A stretch of DNA of 64,000 nt from Pollenia angustigena (GCA_930367215.1 OV884059.1:160826511-160890510), one strand, 5' to 3'. Counted from the stretch's first letter, positions 47,120 through 58,915 are shown. The notes: generated from the sequence alone by a model not told the origin. Numbers and translations: made by a program.

Positions 47120-50100
47120 TTTTCAGACTAACGTTTTTTGTCCAAAGTCCACGCTCACCTCTGGTATTAAGCATTTTGTGTTTTAAAACGCTTGAAAACC
47201 CACGATTAACTAGTAAGCGTTAAAAAAAATATGTTACCCACCAGCTCCTAAACGCTTCTTTATGCTCAGCTTTGAATTTTCGTACGCTTATCTCTAAGCG
47301 GTTTTAAATTTAACTAAATTACTTTGGTTATTTTCACTAAAATTTTGTAGGTAACCGGAGAACAGAATCATGTAGCAGGTGGATGTCGTGAAAAGCTTTT
47401 AGCAAAAAAGCTACAACTCCAGAACTACTCAAGCGTTTGAAATCGTTTTAGCTTTATCTTTTAGATTCTGAAGCGGGCTATTTTTCAGACTAACTTTTTT
47501 TGTCCAAAGTCCACGCTCACCTATGGTATTAAGCATTTTGTGTTTTAAAACGCTTGAAAACCCACGATTTACTAGTAATCGTTAAAAAAAATATGTTACC
47601 CACCAGCTCCTAAACGCTTCTTTATGCTCAGCTTTGAATTTTCGTACGTTAATCTCCAAGCGGTTTTAAATTTAACTAAATTACTTTGGTTATTTTCACT
47701 AAAATTTTGTAGGTAACCGGAGAACAGAATCATGTAGCAGGTGGATGTCGTGAAAAGCTTTTAGCAAAAACGCTACAACTCCAGAACTACTCAAGCGTTT
47801 AAAATCTTAGTAGCTTTATCTTTTAGATTCGGAAGCGGGCTATTCTTCAGACTTACTTTTTTTTGTCCAAAGTCCACGCTCACCTACGGTATTAAGCATT
47901 TTGTTTTTAAAAACGCTTGAAAACCCACGATTTACAAGTAAGCGTTAAAAAAATATGTTACCCACCAGCTCCTAAACGCTTCTTTATGCTCAGCTTTGAA
48001 TTTTCGTACGCTTATCTCCAAGCGGTTTTCAATTTAACTAAATTACTTTGGTTATTTTCACTAAAATTTTGTAGGTAACCGGAGAACAGAATCATGTAGC
48101 AGGTGGATGTCGTGAAAAGCTTTTAGCAAAAACGCTACAACTCCAGAACTACTCAAGCGTTTGAAATCGTTTTTGCTTTATCTTTTAGATTCTGAAGCGG
48201 GCTATTTTTCAGACTAACTTTTTTTGTCCAAAGTCCACGCTCACCTATGGTATTAAGCATTTTGTGTTTTAAAACGCTTGAAAACCCACGATTTACTAGT
48301 AAGCGTTAAAAAAATATGTTACCAACTAGCTCCTAAACGCTTCTTTATGCTCAGCTTTGAATTTTCGCACGTTAATCTCCAAGCGGTTTTAAATTTAACT
48401 AAATTACTTTGGTTATTTTCACTAAAATTTTGTAGGTAACCGGAGAACAGAATCATGTAGTAGGTGGATGTCGTGAAAAGCTTTTAGCAAAAACGCTACA
48501 ACTCCAGAACTACTCAAGCGTTTGAAATCTTAGTAGCTTTATCTTTTAGATTCTGAAGCGGGCTATTCTTCAGACTTACTTTTTTTGTCCAAAGTCCACG
48601 CTCACCTACGGTATTAAGCATTTTGTTTTTAAAAACGCTTGAAAACCCACGATTTACTAGTAAGCGTTAAAAAAATATGTTACCCACTAGCTCCTAAACG
48701 CTTCTTTATGCTCAGCTTTGAATTTTCGTACGCTAATCTCCAAGCGGTTTTAAATTTAACTAAATTACTTTGGTTATTTTCACTAAAATTTTGTAGGTAA
48801 CCGGAGAACAGAATCATGTAGCAGGGGGATGTCGTGAAAAGCTTTTAGCAAAAACGCTACAACTCCAGAACTACTCGAGCGTTTGAAATCGATTTAGCTT
48901 TATCTTTTAGATTCTGAAGCGGGCTATTCTTCAGACTTACTTTTTTTGTCCAAAGTCCACGCTCACCTACGGTATTAATCATTTTGTTTTTAAAAACGCT
49001 TGAAAACCCACGATTTACTAGTAAGCGTTAAAAAATATGTTACCAACTAGCTCCTAAACGCTTCTTTATGCTCAGCTTTGAATTTTCGCACGTTAATCTC
49101 CAAGCGGTTTTAAATTTAACTAAATTACTTTGGTTATTTTCACTAAAATTTTGTAGGTATCCGGAGAACAGAATCATGTAGTAGGTGGATGTCGTGAAAA
49201 GCTTTTAGCAAAAACGCTACAACTCCAGAACTACTCAAGCGTTTGAAATCGTTTTAGCTTTATCTTCTAGATTCTGAAGCGGGCTATTTTTCAGACTAAC
49301 TTTTTTTGTCCAAAGTCCACGCTCACCTACGGTATTAAGCATTTTGTTTTTAAAAACGCTTGAAAACCCACGATTTACTAGTAAGCGTTAAAAAAAATAT
49401 GTTACCCACCAGCTCCTAAACGCTTCTTTATGCTCAGCTTTGAATTTTCGTACGTTAATCTCCAAGCGGTTTTAAATTTAACTAAATTAATTTGGTTATT
49501 TTCACTAAAATTTTGTAGGTAACCGGAGAACAGAATCATGTAGCAGGTGGATGTCGTGAAAAGCTTTAAGCAAAAACGCTTCAACTCCAGAACTACTCAA
49601 GCGTTTAAAATCGTTTTAGCTTTATCTTTTAGATTCTGAAGCGGGCTATTTTCAGACTAACTTTTTTTGTCCAAAGTTGACGCTCACCTATGGTATTAAG
49701 CATTTTGTTTTTAAAAACGCTTGAAAACCCACGATTTACTAGTAAGCGTTAAAAAAAATATGTTACCCACCAGCTCCTAAACGCTTCTTTATGCTCAGCT
49801 TTGAATTTTCGTACGCTTATCTCTAAGCGGTTTTAAATTTAACTAAATTACTTTGGTTATTTTCACTAAAATTTTGTAGGTAACCGGAGAACAGAATCAT
49901 GTAGCAGGTGGATGTCGTGAAAAGCTTTTAGCAAAAACGCTACAACTCCAGAACTACTCAAGCGTTTGAAATCGTTTTAGCTTTATCTTCTAGATTCTGA
50001 AGCGGGCTATTTTTCAGACTAACTTTTTTCGTCCAAAGTCCACGCTCACCTACGGTATTAAGCATTTTGTTTTTAAAAACGCTTGAAAACCCACGATTTA

Positions 50101-50711
50101 CTAGTAAGCGTTAAAAAAAATATGTTACCCACCAGCTCCTAAACGCTTCTTTATGCTCAGCTTTGAATTTTCGTACGCTTATCTCCAAGCGGTTTTAAAT
50201 TTAACTAAATTACTTTGGTTATTTTCACTAAAATTTTGTAGGTAACCGGAGAACAGAATCATGTAGCAGGTGGATGTCGTGAAAAGCTTTTAGCAAAAAC
50301 GCTACAACTCCAGAACTACTCAAGCGTTTGAAATCGTTTTAGCTTTATCTTTTAGATTCTGAAGCGGGCTATTTTTCAGACTAACTTTTTTTGTCCAAAG
50401 TCCACGCTCACCTATGGTATTAAGCATTTTCTTTTTAAAAACGCTTGAAAACCCACGATTTACTAGTAAGCGTTAAAAAAAATATGTTACCCACCAGCTC
50501 CTAAACGCTTCTTTATGCTCAGCTTTGAATTTTCGTACGCTTATCTCCAAGCGGTTTTAAATTTAACTAAATTACTTTGGTTATTTTCACTAAAATTTTG
50601 TAGGTAACCGGAGAACAGAATCATGTAGCAGGTGGATGTCGTGAAAAGCTTTTAGCAAAAACGCTACAACTCCAGAACTACTCAAGCGTTTGAAATCGTT
50701 TTAGCTTTATC
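47120..50711 (+). repeat. 10-monomer higher-order unit, copy 2
   Basis: Abutting tandem copy of 43505-47119 at an offset of 3615 bp. Every private variant listed for copy 1 reappears, e.g. GCAGGGGGATG at 48821 against 45206, and AAAGTTGACGC near 49676 against 46061. Similarity to copy 1 stops near 50712, where TCTTCTAG replaces TCTTTTAG and the following monomers differ. Confidence 0.92.
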
Positions 50712-52666
50712 TTCTAGATTCTGAAGCGGGCTATTTTTCAGACTAACTTTTTTTGTCCAAAGTCCACGCTCACCTACGGTATTAAGCATTTTGTTTTTAA
50801 AAACGCTTGAAAACCCACGATTTACTAGTAAGCGTTAAAAAAAATATGTTACCCACCAGCTCCTAAACGCTTCTTTATGCTCAGCTTTGAATTTTCGTAC
50901 GCTTATCTCCAAGCGGTTTTAAATTTAACTAAATTACTTTGGTTATTTTCAGTAAAATTTTGTAGGTAACCGGAGAACAGAATCATGTAGCAGGTGGATG
51001 TCGTGAAAAGCTTTTAGCAAAAACGCTACAACTCCAGAACTACTCAAGCGTTTGAAATCGTTTTAGCTTTATCTTTTAGATTCTGAAGCGGGCTATTTTT
51101 CAGACTAACTTTTTTTGTCCAAAGTCCACGCTCACCTATGGTATTAAGCATTTTGTGTTTTAAAACGCTTGAAAACCCACGATTTACTAGTAAGCGTTAA
51201 AAAAAATATGTTACCCACCAGCTCCTAAACGCTTCTTTATGCTCAGCTTTGAATTTTCGTACGCTTATCTCTAAGCGGTTTTAAATTTAACTAAATTACT
51301 TTGGTTATTTTCACTAAAATTTTGTAGGTAACCGGAGAACAGAATCATGTAGCAGGTGGATGTCGTGAAAAGCTTTTAGCAAAAAAGCTACAACTCCAGA
51401 ACTACTCAAGCGTTTGAAATCGTTTTAGCTTTATCTTTTAGATTCTGAAGCGGGCTATTTTTCAGACTAACGTTTTTTGTCCAAAGTCCACGCTCACCTA
51501 TGGTATTAAGCATTTTGTGTTTTAAAACGCTTGAAAACCCACGATTTACTAGTAAGCGTTAAAAAAAATATGTTACCCACCAGCTCCTAAACGCTTCTTT
51601 ATGCTCAGCTTTGAATTTTCGTACGCTTATCTCTAAGCGGTTTTAAATTTAACTAAATTACTTTGGTTATTTTCACTAAAATTTTGTAGGTAACCGGAGA
51701 ACAGAATCATGTAGCAGGTGGATGTCGTGAAAAGCTTTTAGCAAAAACGCTACAACTCCAGAACTACTCAAGCGTTTGAAATCGTTTTAGCTTTATCTTC
51801 TAGATTCTGAAGCGGGCTATTTTTCAGACTAACTTTTTTTGTCCAAAGTCCACGCTCACCTACGGTATTAAGCATTTTGTTTTTAAAAACGCTTGAAAAC
51901 CCACGATTTACTAGTAAGCGTTAAAAAAAATATGTTACCCACCAGCTCCTAAACGCTTCTTTATGCTCAGCTTTGAATTTTCGTACGCTTATCTCTAAGC
52001 GGTTTTAAATTTAACTAAATTACTTTGGTTATTTTCACTAAAATTTTGTAGGTAACCGGAGAACAGAATCATGTAGCAGGTGGATGTCGTGAAAAGCTTT
52101 TAGCAAAAACGCTACAACTCCAGAACTACTCAAGCGTTTGAAATCGTTTTAGCTTTATCTTTTAGATTCTGAAGCGGGCTATTTTTCAGACTAACGTTTT
52201 TTGTCCAAAGTCCACGCTCACCTATGGTATTAAGCATTTTGTGTTTTAAAACGCTTGAAAACCCACGATTTACTAGTAAGCGTTAAAAAAAATATGTTAC
52301 CCACCAGCTCCTAAACGCTTCTTTATGCTCAGCTTTGAATTTTCGTACGCTTATCTCTAAGCGGTTTTAAATTTAACTAAATTACTTAGGTTATTTTCAC
52401 TAAAATTTTGTAGGTAACCGGAGAACAGAATCATGTAGCAGGTGGATGTCGTGAAAAGCTTTAAGCAAAAACGCTACAACTCCAGAACTACTCAAGCGTT
52501 TAAAATCGTTTTAGCTTTATCTTCTAGATTCTGAAGCGGGCTATTTTTCAGACTAACTTTTTTTGTCCAAAGTCCACGCTCACCTACGGTATTAAGCATT
52601 TTGTTTTTAAAAACGCTTGAAAACCCACGATTTACTAGTAAGCGTTAAAAAAAATATGTTACCCAC

Positions 52667-54225
52667 GGCTGTAGGAAATATCGCCCAAAGAAAAATCGCC
52701 CAAAAAAAAAAATGAAAAATCGCCCAAAAAAATTGCATGTAAAATTGGGCCTGATTTCATATGAAAAATGGCCCAAAATTTTTGGGCTATTTATCGTTAT
52801 TGTTGGGTGATTTTTCGTTTTTTAAATTTGGGTGATTTTTCATAATGAATGTTGTATGAAAAATGGCCCAAAAAAAATGGGCTATTTTTAAAATTCTACC
52901 ATAATCTTACATAGCAGAGAAAACCATGTTTTATTATGGTTGCAAACAACAAAACTATTTTTCAAGAAACTAATTTAACCATTATATGGTTGTCGGCGAC
53001 AATGATTTGGTTAAATTAAACATAATATCGGTAGAATTTTTTTAAAAATGGTTTTGTAGCTTTTTTCTCTGGGTGTATATATTAAATATATACATATATA
53101 TCGAAAATAAGGATTTTCTCTTCTATGGTATAACAAATACTGGCTTCGCTAACTAAAGCTTCTCTGTATCGCCGGCCTTCGGCCGGGCGCAAGGATTTTC
53201 TCCTCTATGGTATAACAAAGAACGGCTTCGCTAACTAAAGCTTCTCTGTATAGCCGGCCTTCGGCCGGGCGCAAGGATTTTCTCCTCTATGGTATAACAA
53301 ACACCGGCTTCGCTAACTAAAGCTTCTCTGCGTAGTCGGCCTTGTTCGGAAACAAGGCAGTTTTTCGAAGCTTTACTTAGCGAAACCGGTTTTTGTTAGA
53401 CCATAAAGGAGAAAATCCTTGCGCCCGGCCGAAGGCCGGCTATACAGAGAAGCTTTAGTTAGCGAAGCCGGTCTTTGTTGTACCATAGAGGAGAAAATCC
53501 TTGCGCCCGGCCGAAGGCCGGCTATACAGAGAAGCTTTAGTTAGCGAAGCCGGTCTTTGTTGTACCATAGAGGAGAAAATCCTTGCGCCCGGCCGAAGGC
53601 CGGCTATACAGAGAAGCTTTAGTTAGCGAAGCCAGTATTTGTTATACCATAGAAGATGAAATCCTTATTTTGGATATATATATTTAATATATACACCCGG
53701 AGTAAGAGCTATAAAAATATTTTATCCATATTATGTTTAATTTAACCAAATCATTGTCACCGACAACCATATTATGGTTAAATAAGTATCTTTAAATAAA
53801 TCACTTGAAACTTTAACGGTATTTTAAAAAAAAATTTACACATTTTTGATTATAAGTTAAGTTGCGGACGTTGCAAAGTGTCATAACGTCCTCGCCCTCG
53901 TCTTCGATGGACATTATGACACTTTAAAAGTGTCCAAGGACACTACGACACTGGACGTTATGACATGTCACCTAAATTTATATGAATAATAAACACTTTT
54001 TGCAAATTTAGTAATTTTTTTTTTTATTTTTTGGGAAAAAATTCGTTTATGCTTTTTGGGTCATTTTTCATTTTCTTTTTGGGCCCTTTTTCGTTTTTTT
54101 TGGGCAAAATTTCATATTTACCTTTTTGGGTCATTTTTCATGTTCGCTTGGGCGATTCTTCATTTGGGCGATTTTTCATTTTTTTTTTTTTGGCCATTTT
54201 TCTTTGGGCGATATTTCCTACAGCC
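52667..54225. mobile_element. Foldback-type transposon inserted in the satellite (1559 bp)
   Basis: The ends are perfect 24-bp inverted repeats beginning GGCTGTAGGAAATATCGCCC. GTTACCCAC, part of the satellite monomer, is duplicated on both sides (52658-52666 and 54226-54234), so the insertion left a 9-bp target duplication. An equally consistent reading is CGGCTG ends with 7 bp. The terminal 200 bp on each side are arrays of ATCGCCCAAA/TTTGGGCGAT and TGGCCCAAAA motifs. Further in, the arms stay inverted (TGGTTAAATTAAACATAAT against ATTATGTTTAATTTAACCA, GGGTGTATATATTAAATATA against TATTTAATATATACACCC) and meet in the 82-bp repeat hairpin. Long inverted arms built of short repeats and 9-bp duplications are features of Drosophila Foldback elements, and 9-bp duplications also of MULEs. 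No transposase; the hydrophobic open frames near 54031-54300 are translations of TTTTTGGGC repeats. Confidence 0.92.
53062..53692. repeat. 82-bp repeat units arranged as a giant hairpin
   Basis: Direct copies of an 82-bp unit (AAGGATTTTCTCCTCTATGG ... GGCCTTCGGCCGGGCGC) start at 53109, 53191 and 53273. The opposite orientation follows from about 53360 to 53675 with one diverged and three good copies. The centre is around CTTGTTCGGAAACAAG (53343-53358). Each good unit contains GCCGGCCTTCGGCCGGGC, a CCGGCC/GGCCGG stem around TTCG, in striking GC contrast to the AT-rich surroundings. Confidence 0.9.
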
Positions 54226-57200
54226 GTTACCCACCAGCTCCTAAACGCTTCTTTATGCTCAGCTTTGAATTTTCGTACGCTTATCTCCAAGCGGTTTTAA
54301 ATTTAACTAAATTACTTTGGTTATTTTCACTAAAATTTTGTAGGTAACCGGAGAACAGAATCATGTAGTAGGTGGATGTCGTGAAAAGCTTTTAGCAAAA
54401 ACGCTACAACTCCAGAACTACTCAAGCGTTTGAAATCGTTTTAGCTTTATCTTTTAGATTCTGAAGCGGGCTATTTTTCAGACTAACTTTTTTTGTCCAA
54501 AGTCCACGCTCACCTATGGTATTAAGCATTTTGTGTTTTAAAACGCTTGAAAACCCACGATTTACTAGTAATCGTTAAAAAAAATATGTTACCCACCAGC
54601 TCCTAAACGCTTCTTTATGCTCAGCTTTGAATTTTCGTACGCTTATCTCTAAGCGGTTTTAAATTTAACTAAATTACTTTGGTTATTTTCACTAAAATTT
54701 TGTAGGTAACCGGAGAACAGAATCATGTAGCAGGTGGATGTCGTGAAAAGCTTTTAGCAAAAAAGCTACAACTCCAGAACTACTCAAGCGTTTGAAATCG
54801 TTTTAGCTTTATCTTTTAGATTCTGAAGCGGGCTATTTTTCAGACTAACGTTTTTTGTCCAAAGTCCACGCTCACCTATGGTATTAAGCATTTTGTGTTT
54901 TAAAACGCTTGAAAACCCACGATTTACTAGTAAGCGTTAAAAAAAATATGTTACCCACCAGCTCCTAAACGCTTCTTTATGCTCATCTTTGAATTTTCGT
55001 ACGCTTATCTCCAAGCGGTTTTAAATTTAACTAAATTACTTTGGTTATTTTCACTAAAATTTTGTAGGTAACCGGAGAACAGAATCATGTAGCAGGTGGA
55101 TGTCGTGAAAAGCTTTTAGCAAAAACGCTACAACTCCAGAACTACTCAAGCGTTTGAAATCGTTTTAGCTTTATCTTCTAGATTCTGAAGCGGGCTATTT
55201 TTCAGACTAACTTTTTTTGTCCAAAGTCCACGCTCACCTACGGTATTAAGCATTTTGTTTTTAAAAACGCTTGAAAACCCACGATTTACTAGTAAGCGTT
55301 AAAAAAAATATGTTACCCACCAGCTCCTAAACGCTTCTTTATGCTCAGCTTTGAATTTTCGTACGCTTATCTCCAAGCGGTTTTAAATTTAACTAAATTA
55401 CTTTGGTTATTTTCACTAAAATTTTGTAGGTAACCGGAGAACAGAATCATGTAGCAGAAACGCTACAACTCCAGAACTACTCAAGCGTTTGAAATCGTTT
55501 TAGCTTTATCTTTTAGATTCTGAAGCGGGCTATTTTTCAGACTAACTTTTTTTGTCCAAAGTACACGCTCACCTATGGTATTAAGCATTTTGTGTTTTAA
55601 AACGCTTGAAAACCCACGATTTACTTGTAAGCGTTAAAAAAAATATGTTACCCACCAGCTCCTAAACGCTTCTTTATGCTCAGCTTTGAATTTTCGTACG
55701 CTTATCTCTAAGCGGTTTTAAATTTAACTAAATTACTTTGGTTATTTTCACTAAAATTTTGTAGGTAACCGGAGAACAGAATCATGTAGCAGGTGGATGT
55801 CGTGAAAAGCTTTTAGCAAAAAAGCTACAACTCCAGAACTACTCAAGCGTTTGAAATCGTTTTAGCTTTATCTTTTAGATTCTGAAGCGGGCTATTTTTC
55901 AGACTAACTTTTTTTGTCCAAAGTCCACGCTCACCTATGGTATTAAGCATTTTGTGTTTTAAAACGCTTGAAAACCCACGATTTACTAGTAATCGTTAAA
56001 AAAAATATGTTACCCACCAGCTCCTAAACGCTTCTTTATGCTCAGCTTTGAATTTTCGTACGCTTATCTCTAAGCGGTTTTAAATTTAACTAAATTACTT
56101 TGGTTATTTTCACTAAAATTTTGTAGGTAACCGGAGAACAGAATCATGTAGCAGGTGGATGTCGTGAAAAGCTTTTAGCAAAAAAGCTACAACTCCAGAA
56201 CTACTCAAGCGTTTGAAATCGTTTTAGCTTTATCTTTTAGATTCTGAAGCGGGCTATTTTTCAGACTAACGTTTTTTGTCCAAAGTCCACGCTCACCTAT
56301 GGTATTAAGCATTTTGTGTTTTAAAACGCTTGAAAACCCACGATTTACTAGTAAGCGTTAAAAAAAATATGTTACCCACTAGCTCCTAAGCGCTTCTTTA
56401 TGCTCAGCTTTGAATTTTCGTACGTTAATCTCCAAGCGGTTTTAAATTTAACTAAATTACTTTGGTTATTTTCACTAAAATTTTGTAGGTAACCGGAGAA
56501 CAGAATCATGTAGTAGGTGGATGTCGTGAAAAGCTTTTAGCAAAAACGCTACAACTCCAGAACTACTCAAGCGTTTGAAATCGTTTTAGCTTTATCTTTT
56601 AGATTCTGAAGCGGGCTATTTTTCAGACTAACTTTTTTTGTCCAAAGTCCACGCTCACCTATGGTATTAAGCATTTTGTGTTTTAAAACGCTTGAAAACC
56701 CACGATTTACTAGTAATCGTTAAAAAAAATATGTTACCCACCAGCTCCTAAACGCTTCTTTATGCTCAGCTTTGAATTTTCGTACGCTTATCTCTAAGCG
56801 GTTTTAAATTTAACTAAATTACTTTGGTTATTTTCACTAAAATTTTGTAGGTAACCGGAGAACAGAATCATGTAGCAGGTGGATGTCGTGAAAAGCTTTT
56901 AGCAAAAAAGCTACAACTCCAGAACTACTCAAGCGTTTGAAATCGTTTTAGCTTTATCTTTTAGATTCTGAAGCGGGCTATTTTTCAGACTAACGTTTTT
57001 TGTCCAAAGTCCACGCTCACCTATGGTATTAAGCATTTTGTGTTTTAAAACGCTTGAAAACCCACGATTTACTAGTAAGCGTTAAAAAAAATATGTTACC
57101 CACCAGCTCCTAAACGCTTCTTTATGCTCAGCTTTGAATTTTCGTACGCTTATCTCTAAGCGGTTTTAAATTTAACTAAATTACTTTGGTTATTTTCACT

Positions 57201-58850
57201 AAAATTTTGTAGGTAACCGGAGAACAGAATCATGTAGCAGGTGGATGTCGTGAAAAGCTTTTAGCAAAAACGCTACAACTCCAGAACTACTCAAGCGTTT
57301 GAAATCGTTTTAGCTTTATCTTCTAGATTCTGAAGCGGGCTATTTTTCAGACTAACTTTTTTTGTCCAAAGTCCACGCTCACCTACGGTATTAAGCATTT
57401 TGTTTTTAAAAACGCTTGAAAACCCACGATTTACTAGTAAGCGTTAAAAAAAATATGTTACCCACCAGCTCCTAAACGCTTCTTTATGCTCAGCTTTGAA
57501 TTTTCGTACGCTTATCTCCAAGCGGTTTTAAATTTAACTAAATTACTTTGGTTATTTTCACTAAAATTTTGTAGGTAACCGGAGAACAGAATCATGTAGC
57601 AGGTGGATGTCGTGAAAAGCTTTTAGCAAAAACGCTACAACTCCAGAACTACTCAAGCGTTTGAAATCGTTTTAGCTTTATCTTTTAGATTCTGAAGCGG
57701 GCTATTTTTCAGACTAACTTTTTTTGTCCAAAGTCCACGCTCACCTATGGTATTAAGCATTTTGTGTTTTAAAACGCTTGAAAACCCACGATTTACTAGT
57801 AAGCGTTAAAAAAAATATGTTACCCACCAGCTCCTAAACGCTTCTTTATGCTCAGCTTTGAATTTTCGTACGCTTATCTCTAAAAGGTTTTAAATTTAAC
57901 TAAATTACTTTGGTTATTTTCACTAAAATTTTGTAGGTAACCGGAGAACAGAATCATGTAGCAGGTGGATGTCGTGAAAAGCTTTTAGCAAAAAAGCTAC
58001 AACTCCAGAACTACTCAAGCGTTTGAAATCGTTTTAGCTTTATCTTTTAGATTCTGAAGCGGGCTATTTTTCAGACTAACGTTTTTTGTCCAAAGTCCAC
58101 GCTTACCTATGGTATTAAGCATTTTGTGTTTTAAAACGCTTGAAAACCCACGATTTACTAGTAATCGTCAAAAATAATATGTTACCCACCAGCTCCTAAA
58201 CGCTTCTTTATGCTCAGCTTTGAATTTTCGTACGCTTATCTCTAAGCGGTTTTAAATTTAACTAAATTACTTTGGTTATTTTCACTAAAATTTTGTAGGT
58301 AACCGGAGAACAGAATCATGTAGCAGGTGGATGTCGTGAAAAGCTTTTAGCAAAAAAGCTACAACTCCAGAACTACTCAAGCGTTTGAAATCGTTTTAGC
58401 TTTATCTTTTAGATTCTGAAGCGGGCTATTTTTCAGACTAACTTTTTTTGTCCAAAGTCCACGCTCACCTATGGTATTAAGCATTTTCTTTTTAAAAACG
58501 CTTGAAAACCCACGATTTACTAGTAAGCGTTAAAAAAATATGTTACCCACTAGCTCCTAAGCGCTTCTTTATGCTCAGCTTTGAATTTTCGTACGTTAAT
58601 CTCCAAGCGGTTTTAAATTTAACTAAATTACTTTGGTTATTTTCACTAAAATTTTGTAGGTAACCGGAGAACAGAATCATGTAGTAGGTGGATGTCGTGA
58701 AAAGCTTTTAGCAAAAACGCTACAACTCCAGAACTACTCAAGCGTTTGAAATCGTTTTAGCTTTATCTTCTAGATTCTGAAGCGGGCTATTTTTCAGACT
58801 TACTTTTTTTGTCCAAAGTCCACGCTCACCTATGGTATTAAGCATTTTTT

Positions 58851-58915
58851 AAGCGTTCGAAATCGTTTAAGCTTCATCTTTTAGGTTCTGAAGCTGGTTA
58901 TTTACTAAAAAATAA
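58851..58915 (+). repeat. Truncated decayed monomer at the right satellite edge
   Basis: The last clean monomer stops at TTAAGCATTTT and jumps directly to AAGCGTTCGAAATCGTTTAA, GCTTCATCTTTTAGG and TTCTGAAGCTGGTTATTT. This is a diverged piece of the next monomer's first half. Beyond it only short hints such as TTAAAATGCTTTGTTTG remain, so the array ends here. Confidence 0.8.

Larger units (their letters stand above)
23421..58850 (+). repeat. Satellite array, about 94 monomers of about 361 bp
   Basis: All monomers are in the same orientation. The landmark GGATGTCGTGAAAAGC falls at 23521, 23873, 24234, 24596, 24958, 25319 and so on to 58690, giving steps of 352 then 361-362 bp. Subtracting the foldback insertion, about 94 units fit. 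Each monomer contains AGGTAACCGGAGAACAGAAT, GCTACAACTCCAGAACTACT, CCAAAGTCCACGCTCACCTA, AAACCCACGATTTACTAG and TTAAATTTAACTAAATTACT. Two variant haplotypes alternate: TATTTTTCAGACTAAC with CTATGGT and TGTGTTTTAAAAC, and TATTCTTCAGACTTAC with CTACGGT and TGTTTTTAAAAAC, plus recombinants. One monomer near 55456 has lost about 28 bp. It has no coding potential. The unit length is close to that of the Drosophila 1.688 satellite (359 bp), but I see no sequence resemblance to what I remember of it. Confidence 0.97.

Noticed and set aside
45787..49584. Two identical 60-codon minus-strand open frames (45787-45969 and 49402-49584)
   Set aside because: They are the same satellite monomer in the two copies of the 10-mer unit; most other monomers break the frame, so there is no sign of coding selection.
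54031..54347. Three overlapping open frames of 62-89 codons rich in Phe/Gly/Leu
   Set aside because: They translate the TTTTTGGGC repeats of the foldback end and run into satellite sequence; the composition follows the repeat.
23421..58850. CRISPR-like or protein-coding repeat array
   Set aside because: Units are 361 bp with no short-repeat/unique-spacer pattern, and stops occur in all frames; it is a eukaryotic satellite.
23421..58850. Homology to the Drosophila 359-bp satellite
   Set aside because: Only the length agrees; I recognise no shared blocks from memory. A database alignment would settle it.
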